A stretch of 64,000 bases of DNA from assembly GCA_905250115.1 (NCBI GenBank), contig CAJNOI010000195.1, positions 93,132-157,131 of the forward strand. Direction: 5' to 3'. Shown here in pieces: positions 10,837-22,260 of the stretch. Numbering within the stretch: the first letter of the stretch is position 1; each line of letters starts with the position of its first letter. The DNA comes from Adineta steineri (taxonomy: Eukaryota; Rotifera; Eurotatoria; Adinetida; Adinetidae). Below the pieces are notes generated by a model that was given only the letters and a program-made list of their open reading frames with translations, had not been told where the DNA came from and did no database searches. The translations under genes and the position numbers were made by a program.

Positions 10837-13398
10837 ATGTTGAATATAGAAGAGCAAGCCGTTGCATCATCAAATAGTAAATTAAAGGTTTTATTTCAAG
10901 AAAAAAAATTCTTCCATATTAATAATTTTATTTAAATCTATAATAGAAATTTCGAAAACGTATTTTCCATCCTATTACTAGTTGTTGTACAACTAAGAAT
11001 AAAGATGAACAACAAACTAATCTTTTACAAGAACATAATAAAAATACTGAAGCACCTATTCGAAATGAAGACTTTGAAGCGTAGATTATAATTTAATCAA
11101 TAAATTAGATATATATTGTACATATTTTAGTACTGGTTTTGTAATTGATCCACAAAATTATATATATCATTATTGGCTTGGAATTATTTCACTTGCTGTT
11201 ATTTATAATTTTTTATTAATACCAGCTCGATATTCATTTAAAGATATGGATAAACAATTGAAAATTCTTTGGATATCATTAGATTATATATTTGATAGTG
11301 TATATTTAATTGATATTTTTATACAATCGAGAACAGGTAAATAAAGAATAAGATATATAGAGAAGAAAAGAGAAGAATTTTTTTGTTTCTCTTCCTTTTA
11401 GGCTATTTTAGTCATGGTCTTTTTGTTCGTAATCATCATGTTTTATCTCGTAAATATTTTACATCACGTGAATTTTATTTCCGTGATCTTTTATCGATTA
11501 TTCCAACTGATCTTATTTATTTAATTCCATCCTTTCGTTTTGTTTCTATAATACGTTGTAATCGATTTTTACGTATTAACCGTTTGTTAGAATTTCAAGA
11601 ATTAACAGAATCACGTACTAGATTTCCTAATGCATTTCGAATATGGTGTCTCGTATGTTTAACACTTACACTTATTCATTGGTAAATATATATATAAAAG
11701 TCTAATTTGAATAGAAGAATAATTAAATTCTTTTTTTTCTTCTAGGAATTGCTGTGCTTATGTACTTACTTGTCAATATTTAGGTTTTGGTACTGATAGA
11801 TGGGTATTACCAAATTCAGCTAAAAATGAAACAGTTTTAATGCTTTATACCTATTGTTTTTATTGGTCAACACTTTTATTAAGTACTATTGGTGATGTAC
11901 CATTGCCTACGAAAAGACCGGAATATGTATTTGTATTATTTGATTATATGATTGGTATGTTTACAAAAAATCATCACGTATTATAACATAGATTTGAATT
12001 TATTCGTTGTTGAGACTTATTGAATAGATTAGTATATCCTATACTCTGTAGTGGAAAACCAGTCAAGGGAAAATAGATCGAGAAGTAAGCATGAATGAAC
12101 TAAAGATGTCAAGTGGTAGAAAATGATTATTTTCTATCGGCAAACTCAAGTCGTAAAGAGTTCATGTTTGTAGTGAATGAGAAATGTATAAACAAACTAT
12201 TCACGTTGATAATTTTAGAAATGTTCTTTATAGGTATACTTATATTTGCAACTATAATTGGTAGTCTTGGTACTATGATATCATCACAAAATCAATCAAG
12301 TATATCAAAAAAAGGAAAATATTTAAGAAACGAATTTTCTTCTTTGTCTAGGACAACAAGTTCGAGAAAAAATGGATGAAATCAAACGTTATATGAAATT
12401 TCGTGCAGTTAATCGAAAACTTGAATCCAAAGTTATAAAATGGCTTGATTATTTATATACAAATCGACAAGTATTAAATGAAGAAATGGTTTTAAATTCT
12501 GATTTAAGTGGAGAATTACGTAAAGATCTTGCTATTAAAGTACATTTAGAATCATTACAACAAGTTAAATTATTTAATGATTGTGAACCAAATTTACTTG
12601 TTGAACTTGTAAAATAATAAAATCGATTTTCTTCAAAATTCTATATTATATTTTTAAGGTAACAAAATTAAAACCAATTTTTTATGGTCCAGATGATTAT
12701 GTTTGTCAAAAAGGAGATATTGGAAAAGAAATGTATATTATAAAACGTGGTCAATTAGCTGTTGTTAGTGATGATGGAAAAACGACATTTGTTGTCTTAA
12801 AAGAAGGTTCTGTTTTTGGTGAAATATCTATTTTAAATATTCCTGGTATTTTCGTTTTGAATAATTAATAAAGATTTAAATTGTTTATTTAGGTTCAAAA
12901 AATGGAAATCGTCGTACCGCTAATGTTAAATCTTTAGGTTATTCAGATTTATATACATTACGAAAAGAAGATCTATGGCTTGTACTTGATAATTATCCTG
13001 AATCATTATCAAAAATACTTGAAAAAGGTAAATCAATATTACGTAAAGATAATCTTCTTGATGAAACATTAATGGATTCAAAACGTCATGTTGAACAAGA
13101 ACAATTATTAAGTGTACAAAATCGAATTAAAAAATTACTTGATACAGAAAAATCGTTAAATAATCGTATAACAATATTTTTTGATGCATATATTGAATCA
13201 ATAAGAAAATTTAAAAAACAATTATCAGGAATGGAATATCATTATGAAGCAAGAAAACCAAGTGTAACTGCAACACCACTTACACCACCAGCATCAGCAC
13301 CAGTAGTTCCATTCTTTTTAAATCAATGGAAAGCTCATACAGCAGCTAATTTACTCAGATTTAAAAGTATGCCATCGGGGCAAATTGATGAAGATTGA
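10837..13398 (+). CDS. Cyclic-nucleotide-gated cation channel, CNGA-like
   Basis: Exons 10837-10887, 10947-11080, 11131-11336, 11402-11681, 11746-11954, 12234-12299, 12352-12608, 12659-12845 and 12892-13398 encode about 630 residues. Order: cytosolic N terminus, S1-S3, an S4 with spaced arginines ([16 protein letters not shown]), S5, pore with STIGDVP, S6 ([17 protein letters not shown]), C-linker ([14 protein letters not shown]) and a cyclic-nucleotide-binding fold. The latter has FGEISILN and NRRTANVKS, whose Arg binds the nucleotide phosphate. A C-terminal coiled region follows. The pore residue that is Glu in vertebrate CNGA channels (TIGETP) is Asp here. GSLG and the short C-linker favour CNG over HCN. 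The first exon is a tentative choice because it starts at a lone ATG after non-coding DNA. Confidence 0.88.
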
Positions 13399-13725
13399 AA
13401 TTATCTTATTAAAACTTCTCCTAGTTTTTTTTGTTAGATATAGTATTGTAGAAAAAATTCGTTTTTTTTCTTTTTTAAAAAATAAAAATATTATTGGTAT
13501 ATCATTAAAATATTTCATCGTTGGATATAGAATAGATTCGTGTGAACATAAATCTATGATTCATTATGGGTAGAATAGATAAAAACAAATACAGAATAAA
13601 TAGTATATCTATACAAAGACAAGATAAGAAAATGATCCTCTATCGTTAGAAGATGATTATTTGATAGAACTATTACATATTAATTAATTAATAATGTTTT
13701 TGTTTTTAATTCTAGAACTTTCTCA

Positions 13726-14121
13726 ATGTCATCGGAGAATAATTTATCATCAATGCTTCTTATAAGTGATGTTGACAAATTAACTTATCGTCAATTACAA
13801 GTTGAATTAAAATCTCGTAATTTAAAATCAGGAGGTAAAACTGAAATACTTCGTGAACGTCTTCGACAAGCATTAAGAAAAACTGATGAAAATGAACAAA
13901 TATCAGATTATCTTGATGAATGTTCCATCTGTTTGGATAAACTATCATTAGATAAACGACTAACAATTGTAACAACATGTTTACATCAATATCATCGTGT
14001 ATGTCTTAAAAAATGGATTGAATCAAATGGTGAATTTTCACTTTGCTGTCCACTTTGTCGATGTTCATTAGCAAATGATCGACATATTGAACAAGATGGA
14101 AATAAAAAATTTCTCGCATAA
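13726..14121 (+). CDS. Small SAP-domain plus RING-H2 protein (probable E3 ligase)
   Basis: An intronless 131-residue protein. Residues about 18-48 form a SAP motif (LTYRQLQVELKSRNLKSGGK then ILRERLRQ), usually a DNA/chromatin-binding helix pair. Residues about 65-110 form a RING-H2 finger: CSIC, then CLHQYHRVC, then CPLC. The pattern supports ubiquitin-ligase activity. An acceptor-like TTTTTAATTCTAG lies 10 nt before the ATG, so a 5' UTR intron or spliced leader is possible. It follows the CNG gene on the same strand by about 330 bp. No orthologue name is assigned. The rest of the protein is too short for other domains. Confidence 0.8.
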   Translation: MSSENNLSSMLLISDVDKLTYRQLQVELKSRNLKSGGKTEILRERLRQALRKTDENEQISDYLDECSICLDKLSLDKRLTIVTTCLHQYHRVCLKKWIESNGEFSLCCPLCRCSLANDRHIEQDGNKKFLA

Positions 14122-15047
14122 ATTATTAAATCTTTTCTTAATTATTATATTCTTTATTTCATGGATCTTTATACAAAAAAATCTTTTTGTTTCTTTGTTT
14201 TCTACCGATGTTCAAAAAAACTTTTTCTTCGATCTCTATCGTTTGTTATAAAAGCAAGATAATATATACATACAGATACTTTTTTTGTTCTTGTTATAAT
14301 GAATGAACTGCATATGAAAATTTATACGCAATGTGATAGATATGTTTATTTTTTTCTTCTTCTCTGTCATATCAAATAAATGTGCCAATATTTCTAATAA
14401 AATTTTCTATTAAAAAAAATTATTATTATAACATACTTTTGTACGTACGCCATCTGTAAATTCGTAGTTCTGATTCGTCCATAGTACTACTCAAAGTAAC
14501 ATGATGATAATGAGTAAACGAAAAATAAATAAGATGTTTGAAGTTGAATCAAAGGAACAACATTCTGCGAATTTTAGATAATTTATTTCTTATAAATTAA
14601 ACTTTTTATTTTTATTCGTAGACTAAATCCATCTAATGAAGAATCAGCATTCATTTATTTAATTTTTGGGAACTATGTTTATAAAAATGACTTATAACCA
14701 TCGACATATCAATATATTATATAGCCAGCGCTTATATGAAATTATTTTGAACGTAACTTAACGTTCATTATTTTCTATAGAATATCAAAAATGTTTTCTT
14801 TTTTTTGTATTTATCCTATTTCATTCATTCTTTGTCCATAATGTCAAATCAATTTTTGATTCAATCAAACCTCTTGTTTTTATAAAAACTAGTAAAAAAA
14901 CTATATTAAATTCAATATTTGTATTAAACCTCTTCATTATTCATTTATACAGAATTTTTATCGAGCATTTCTTTTATGAAAAAAAATCCATCTTTACTTT
15001 AGATATTTGCTTTTTTGTTTTTTTTTTACAAAAAGAAATTTTCAAAA
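14122..15047. other. Intergenic, AT-rich
   Basis: No gene, repeat or RNA recognised. Long T runs lie just upstream of the Rabex-5-like start. Similar featureless intergenic stretches lie at 16864-17364 and 18940-19499. Confidence 0.5.
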
Positions 15048-16863
15048 ATGTTAAAATCAGAATCAACATCAACAGTAAATCCAAAAGGAGATAGTGAACT
15101 TTGTCGAAATGCTTGTGGATTTTATGGTAATAAAATATGGGATGGATTTTGTAGTAAATGTTATCGTGAAGTGTATCAACAAGCAAAACAAATTCAAGAA
15201 GTTTATGATGAAAAATCAACGTAAAAAAATATATTTGATGAAATTTTTGTTAATAATACATCTTATTGTTTTTTAGTAATCCAGCATTAGATGGTACTCC
15301 ACCACCATCCGGTCAATCGTCTCCATCATTTTCTAATTTTCAAGAAAAACGTCGTTCTAACATCAGTATGCGTAATCCTCTTCGACAGATGGTAAATCGT
15401 GCTGGTGGTAGTCTTCGTTGTATGTATATTTTGTTTTTCTTCTCGTATCAAACAATAAAATTTAATTCTTCTAGCATCAAATAACTCAGTTATATCATCA
15501 TTAATGACCGATGAACAAGCATTAGAAAATGAAGCAGCAAGTAAACATTTAGATATCATGACAACAGACGATGCACGTCTTGATATAAAATCTCAAGTCA
15601 AAACATTTGCAACTAATTTTCATAAAAAATGTACAAATAAAAATGTTAATATCGATACACTTATACAAGAATATGGAGCATTTAAAGATTCATTAAAAAA
15701 ACGTATACAAACAAATCCAATATATCGAGGTGAATTGAAATTTTATCTTATTAATATATTTTTAAAAAAATTGATAATTTAGATGAGAATGAAGATTTAC
15801 TTCTTCGTGTTCGAGATTATGTTGAAAAAATAATCTTTTCACGTAACTATGCATATGTATTCAACCGTATTAGTATAGCATGTGAAGAAAAAGATTTATC
15901 AATACAAAATCGTATATCATCACTTCATTGGATAACAGCACCAATGTTAGATACAGTACTTAATGAAAATATTCATACTGCTCATGAAGCTATTTATAAA
16001 GCTATGAATGGTAAAGAAATATTTCGAGATTTAATACAAATAATATTGTTTTTTTATTTTTATTTCGATTAGCTTTAATTGAACTTGATCCTAAAACAAC
16101 ACCACAAGGAAAAATTCATTCAATTATGGAATGTAAATCATTTATTGAAGATGCTATACGTGCTAGTAATAGTAGTAGTGGAATAAATGCTGATAGTTTT
16201 CTTCCAGCTCTTATTTATATTGTATTAAAAGCTAAACCACCACGTTTACATTCAAATATACAATTTCTAAGTCATTTTTCCCAACCAAGTGGTGAACAAC
16301 TTTATTATTTAGCTAATCTTGTATGATTTTCAACAAGAGTTTAATGAAAATTTTTAAATAATTTATTTTAGGATTCTGCTGTTCGTTTTATTGAACTTTT
16401 ACAAGCTGAACATCTTGGTTTATCGTCCGATGATTTTTCATTATATATGCGTGGTGAACCGGTATTACCTTCAAAATTTATTTCTCTATTTGAGTCTTCA
16501 ATATCAAATGAAACTAATAGTCAACAATTAAGAAAAAATTTTACACTTTATCATGAACTTGATCATCATTGTGAAAAATTTGATGAAAATATTTTTGATT
16601 TCAATCGACGTTTAATGCAAACAGTCAATGATGTACAAACATTATTAAAAGATACATATACACGTTTTCCACATATGGAAAAAATTCCTCAATTAATCGA
16701 TATTGATAATACTGAACCTATTGAACCTATATCAAGACCAACAATAATAAATCAAAAAGATATTGCTGATATATTCGATCAATCAACATCAGAAATTGAA
16801 CTATTACCACAACCATTAGAACCTGAAATAATATCCCAACAACAAATAAAAAATGATAATTAA
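15048..16863 (+). CDS. RABGEF1: Rabex-5-like Rab5 guanine-nucleotide exchange factor
   Basis: Exons 15048-15220, 15277-15419, 15475-15729, 15783-16010, 16073-16320 and 16372-16863 encode about 510 residues. An N-terminal A20-type zinc finger has cysteines at 19, 23, 35 and 38 (C-x3-C-x11-C-x2-C), which in Rabex-5 binds ubiquitin. A helical bundle follows, then a VPS9 domain with [19 protein letters not shown] and [11 protein letters not shown]. The VPS9 fold catalyses GDP release from Rab5-family GTPases on early endosomes. The C-terminal tail, acidic and rich in Pro and Gln, resembles the variable Rabaptin-binding end. The A20 plus VPS9 combination is specific to this family, so the assignment is strong. 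Confidence 0.9.
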
Positions 16864-17364
16864 TAGTTTGGAATGTGTTTTATTTCAATTCATTTGACTT
16901 CCGGTGTTTGTTTTTATTTAAACAGTGCTTGTATTAATACAGAATTGTTTTTTTTCTGCGGTATTAAGAACAGGATAATGACAGATAATTTCTCGCTTTT
17001 ATATTCTTTTTTTTCCCTTTATATAATAATAAATACGATAGGTGAAACATCTGCATTGTTTTCTCATCGATTTATCAAACGATTTTATCATATGTTTTGA
17101 TCTGATGATAACATATTGATCAAACAATAGTTTATTGTTGCAAAAGATAAAAGAAATAGTTTTCAAAGTAAAACATTCGTTCTTTATGTATGAAGATCAT
17201 GACTGGTTCATACATATGATATCGTCGATAGTCGATAGACATAGAATATACCTAGATTAGAAGAGGACGAAGGTTGTAACGTGCGTCGTTATTATCTCTT
17301 TTTTTCCACTTTTATATAGACAACTATAATAGTGTTTATTCTTCATTTTTATTTGCTCGATACG

Positions 17365-18939
17365 ATGGCAACTTTATCGGGGGTAAGTGTCTCTGATATA
17401 TATATATGTATCATAAAATATTGAATTTATAATAAAAATCGTAGGTATATAGTGAAATGTCTCCAACATTTGGTGCTGCTGATGCCCTTTTACGTGATTA
17501 TGACAGTAAATCACCTATATGGTGAGTAATATTTTTTAATGTAATAATACGAAATATTCAGTTTTTTTTATCAAGGTTTCGTTGGGCAACAAATCTTATC
17601 GAATATTTTTTTACATTATTGGTACTTGCTAGTCTTGTAATTCGTTATATATGGAATCATACATTTATTCCAATAATGACACGTCTTCATGTACCTATGG
17701 TACGAAAACGTACACCAGTTTCATATCAAAATGATACTGTTCTTATTACTGGAGGTAAATTTATTGATTAAATGAATATTTATTATATATTATTAATTTT
17801 TTAGCTGGTGGTTGTCTTGGTCGAGCATTAGCTTTTGAATTCGCAAAGGAAGCTCGAGTTCTTGCTTTATTAGATGTACAAAAGAAACCATTAGATGATC
17901 TTAAACATGACCTCCAACAAACTTATGGAAAAGAAAACTGTCGTATTTATACTTATCGTTGTGATCTCAGGTTAATTAGTAAAAAATAAAATATATATCT
18001 ATTTTATTTGTTTTTATTTCTAGTGATTTGAATGCACTTAAATACACAATAACAGCTATTCGTGAAGAATTAAGTGATAATATCTCTGTATTGGTTAATT
18101 GTGCCGGTAAAATTTTACAAAAAAAAAAATAATTAATTTTATTTTTTTTCTATTTTTACAGCTACAGCTCATTTTAAAGATATCGTATCGCATACAGATG
18201 AAGAATATCAATACACATTAATTGTTAATACACTCGCACCAATTCTTGTATGATTTTTTTGTTTTTCTTTTTTATATATTTACATTCTATTTATAATTAA
18301 TAGATTACTAAAGATTTATTAAGTGGAATGATAGCTCGTAATCATGGACAAATTGTTAATATTGTCAGCAGTGGCGCATTAAGTGGAAATGCATTTACGT
18401 CATCATATTCATCTTCAACTGCTGCTTTACTTAGTAAATTATTCTTTTTTTTTCGTCAATTATTTTTATTATATTTTTCATATAATTAATTTATAGATTT
18501 TACAGAAACACTTAGTCAAGAATTAATTCTTTTGAAAGCAACTGGTGTTCGAGCAACATCTGTTTTACCATTTTATCTTGATGGTGGAATCTATACAACA
18601 TTACGTAAATTGTAAATATAGTTCAATCTATTTTATTTGAATCAAAAGAAAAACATTAAATTTCTTTTTTCTAGTGGCAAAGAAAAAGTTTTAGGTGTAA
18701 CTCCACAACGTTTCGATGTAGCAGCACGTGAAATAATGTGTGGACTTAAATCAACTCGTAGTCCAATCTTTTTACCTCCACTTCAATTACATATTACACG
18801 TTTATTACGCGCGTAAGTTCATATAATTTATTAAATTTATTTCTATTATTTTCTATATAGAGTTCTTCCGGATGATGTTTGGAATCCATTCTTTTTACAT
18901 GTACTTGGACGTACACCAACATGTGTCAATCATTATTAA
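17365..18939 (+). CDS. Membrane-anchored SDR (SDR16C-like) lacking the catalytic Lys
   Basis: Exons 17365-17382, 17445-17521, 17576-17754, 17805-17970, 18024-18106, 18162-18247, 18304-18433, 18497-18611, 18675-18812 and 18861-18939 encode about 350 residues. An N-terminal hydrophobic segment (YFFTLLVLASLVIRYIW) precedes the Rossmann motif VLITGAGGCLGRALA, like retinol/hydroxysteroid dehydrogenases of the SDR16C/DHRS3 group. The catalytic Ser lies in IVSSGALSG and the Tyr in SSYSSST. The position four after Tyr is Thr, not Lys, so the YxxxK pair is broken. The frame and splice sites are intact, so this is not an obvious pseudogene. It may be inactive or use another residue. Confidence 0.75.
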
Positions 18940-19499
18940 ACAATTTAACTCAGCCATTATCAATATTTTTTTTTCTTTTTTTTCTTATTATATATTGATT
19001 ATTTCTTTGTCTTTCTCTCATTTTTTTTTGTTCCTTGCATGCATTGTCTTAGGAAAAACAATAAAATTAGGAGTCTCTTATAAAGAGTTCTCTATTTAAA
19101 AAGATATGATACTATTTTTATTATGGACTTTCATAAAGATTCTTTATATAATTATTAATTATAATAGAAAATCGTTTAAGAATATATATTTTATTGAAAT
19201 AGGCGGTATTTGTCTTTATTATAACCAAAAATAAAAACTTATCGCACCGTTACACATTTTCGATTCATTGATTTATTTAAGTAACCTGTACATATATATG
19301 TATATGTGTAAATCATGTGTTTTTGTACGAAAAGAAGAATAGACGAAATGTTTAACTATAGAATAGAAAATGTTTTTTGTCTTATTCAGTCTATTGTATG
19401 TCGTAATAGAATTTAAAACTATACAGACGAAGATGTACATTTTAACATTAGTATTATCGACGTAAACATTATAAGAATACATATCAAAGAAACACTAGA

Positions 19500-20365
19500 A
19501 TGTGTAAGTGATTCTAATTGATTTTCTTATCTATTATCTTATTAAATAGATTCACCATGGACAACATCAATGCCTTGTTTATTTTCAAGTAATACTATGA
19601 ATCATAATTGTGGAAATTATCATCAAGAACATCAAATAAATTCAGCATATAATAGTAATGATTATTTAATAGATTCATTAAATAATCTTGATTTAACAAA
19701 TCCATTTAATATTATTGCAACTATATCATCAACATCATCAGTTTGTTCGTTGAATAATTTTAATTATTATCATAATAAAATAAATGAAGAACAAGAAGTA
19801 AAAAGTAATTATTTTGAACCATTACCTTTTATTAAAAATGAAAATCATTCAAAACAATTTCATTATCCACAATTATCTCAAAAACATACAATTATTAAAC
19901 AAAGTATATTCTAGATTATTATTGAAATAAGAAATATTTCTGGTATAATTTAGTGATTAATGGAAAAGGAAAACAACATTATTCTCAACAACATTCACAT
20001 TATAATAGTTGTGAGAATCTTTTATCATCAATGTCTCAACGAAAAAAAAGACAAATATGTACTTTTTGTAAATCAAATGGTGAATCAACTAGTGTTTATA
20101 CTTCACATAGTAAAGAAAAAAAAATAAAGTAATTTAAATAAAATTTTTTTTTGCTTTTGTAGATTTACGTAATGTTGATAATGAAATTGAATGTCCTGTT
20201 CTTATGGCTTATGTTTGTCCAAAATGTGGTGCTACTGGTAAATTAGCTCATACAATTAAATATTGTACAGCTTTATCTGAAAATGAACGTGTTTCATTAC
20301 CAACAGTTAAATTATTTAAAGAAGGTCGATCATCTTCAGGAAATAAGAATTTATTCAAAAAATAA
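19500..20365 (+). CDS. nanos: Nanos-type zinc-finger RNA regulator
   Basis: Exons 19500-19503, 19550-19903, 19954-20109 and 20163-20365 encode about 238 residues. The C-terminal part carries the exact nanos double CCHC pattern C-x2-C-x12-H-x10-C-x7-C-x2-C-x7-H-x4-C, including YTSH and AHTIKYC. Nanos proteins bind Pumilio and repress mRNAs in germ cells. The spacing holds only if the third intron uses the donor at 20110, which fixes that splice site. The N-terminal half is Asn/Ser-rich and low-complexity, as usual. A 4-nt first exon (ATG plus one base, then GTAAGTG) joins in frame to 19550. An alternative is a start at the ATG at 19570. Confidence 0.88.
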
Positions 20366-20587
20366 TATTCATTTGTATTTAAAAGAAAAATATGTATTGT
20401 TGATTTATTAGTTTTGGTTTTTTTTTCTTTCAAGAATAGTTTTATTTTTCAAAATTTATGTAAACAAAGCAAAATGTATAAGCATGAATAGTTTTGTTTA
20501 GAAGAAAAAGTTGAATGATCTTTGTGTATGTTGTATATATAAATGAATAAATAAATAGGAAAAGAAAGAAAGAAAAGAAAAGTACAT

Positions 20588-22200
20588 TTAATTATCATTT
20601 GAATTTGCCGAGTGAATTAACTGCTTAGTTGATGCAGCACTTGTTTCACGAGCTTTTTTATTTCGTAATTGTTCTTGTAATTGTTGTGTCCAACTAACCA
20701 TTGTATCAGCAGGATCTCTTGGCGTTGCTGTTCTTGTTGTTGTTGTTGCTGTTGAATCATTTATATCAACAGCATAAATACGTTTATCTTCTATTGGTTT
20801 TGGTTTAGATGCAGCATTAATTGCATGTGATTGTATTTGTGTTATACTAGGTACTGTATTTTGATCTGGAGAAAAATATCCATTATATTGAGGATTTCTT
20901 GGTGTTTGAAAGTTTGAATAATCCGGATTCCATACTGTATTCATTACATTATAATTCTTGCCTTTCATTACTGTTACTCCATCATTTACTGACTTCTTTT
21001 TTCCTCCATTATCACCATTATATGCAGTTGACTCGGATGGATAAACATCCATTTCATTAGTACTTTCTTCTATGTTTTTTTTTCCAAAAATATTAAAATT
21101 ATAATTTGAACATCCCATACTAGTCGAAATATTGTGCCATGGTAAATCAGATATTGTTAACATAGCTATTACAAACATTACAAGACCAAAATTAGTCCAA
21201 AATGCTGTAGAACGTTTATGTTCTGTTTTATCAGGTAATTCTACAAAAAAAAATTAATGGGAATCTGTTTTGAAAACTATCATAGATTTAATTACATACC
21301 TATGTCACAATTTGGTCCAGTATAAAATGTACTTGAACAATCACATGTATAGTTATTTATAGCATCTATGCATACTCCATCATGTTGACATGGTGCTGAT
21401 AAACAATTATCCACTTCAGTTTCGCAAGAAACACCAGTGTATCCTGGATTGCAAACACAAAGTTCTTGTCCAAGATTCAGATAACATTGCCCATTGGGTT
21501 GACATGTAGTACTATTAATGCATGGAACTATGTATAAATGAAAACAAAATGATATTTTATTTCTTTTGAAAGTAGTAAACATAATAAAAGACAAACCTTG
21601 ATATTCACAAATAAAAAAAAGTCGACTATTTTGAATATCATCAGCTATTTGATAACCTTGTTGAGTTGAATTATAGACAAGTTTATAGTTTGTTCCATTG
21701 CCTATAACTGCTCGTTGTGATGCCTCAAAATACCATGTTATTGACTGTCCTGACCATTCCCATGTTGATAATGAAACAGTGCCATCAATCCAAAATTGAC
21801 TATGAAGGCCATAAGCTAAGAATATTTTTAAAAATATAGACATAATTTATTTGTAAAAGTAACAACATACCTGCCATCCAATAGAATAAAGAATTTTTTT
21901 CTGTAAGAACTTCCAATGCAAGTAGATGTGTTGTTGCATTTGGTACAGTTTCATTTTTTAATAATACTGACGAATCATTATAACAATATTCTCGAGCATA
22001 ATTCCATGATCCACCACCAGTACCATTAATTACTTTGTAACACCCCTGTGTAATTACATTATATCCAGTAGGACAAGTTGTTGCCTCTCCGTAATTGATT
22101 ATAATTAATAAGAAACTTCCAAATAGTATGAAATTCTAGATAGATCAAAAACAAATCTTCTATTGTGTTTATTGTTAATTTCATAGATACAACTTACCAT
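20588..22200 (-). CDS. Type I membrane protein with C-type lectin and EGF domains
   Basis: Exons 22200-22198 (ATG only), 22135-21871, 21815-21597, 21527-21300 and 21240-20588 encode about 455 residues. A signal peptide (ILFGSFLLIIINYGEA) is followed by a C-type lectin fold (SQFWIDG, WEWSGQSITWYF, FFICEYQ) with several N-glycosylation sequons. Two EGF modules follow (CQPNGQCYLNLGQELCVC; CQHDGVCIDAINNYTCDC). Then comes one membrane segment (FWTNFGLVMFVIAMLTI) and a roughly 190-residue polar tail rich in Thr, Asn and Lys. It is probably a cell-surface adhesion or recognition receptor. No orthologue is recognised. The first exon of only the start codon is inferred from ATG|GTAAGT and the in-frame signal peptide. 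Confidence 0.75.
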
Positions 22201-22260
22201 GAATGATATAGTTTTACTTTTGAAGAAAAAAGCCGTTACTTTCTTGTTAGAAACACAATT

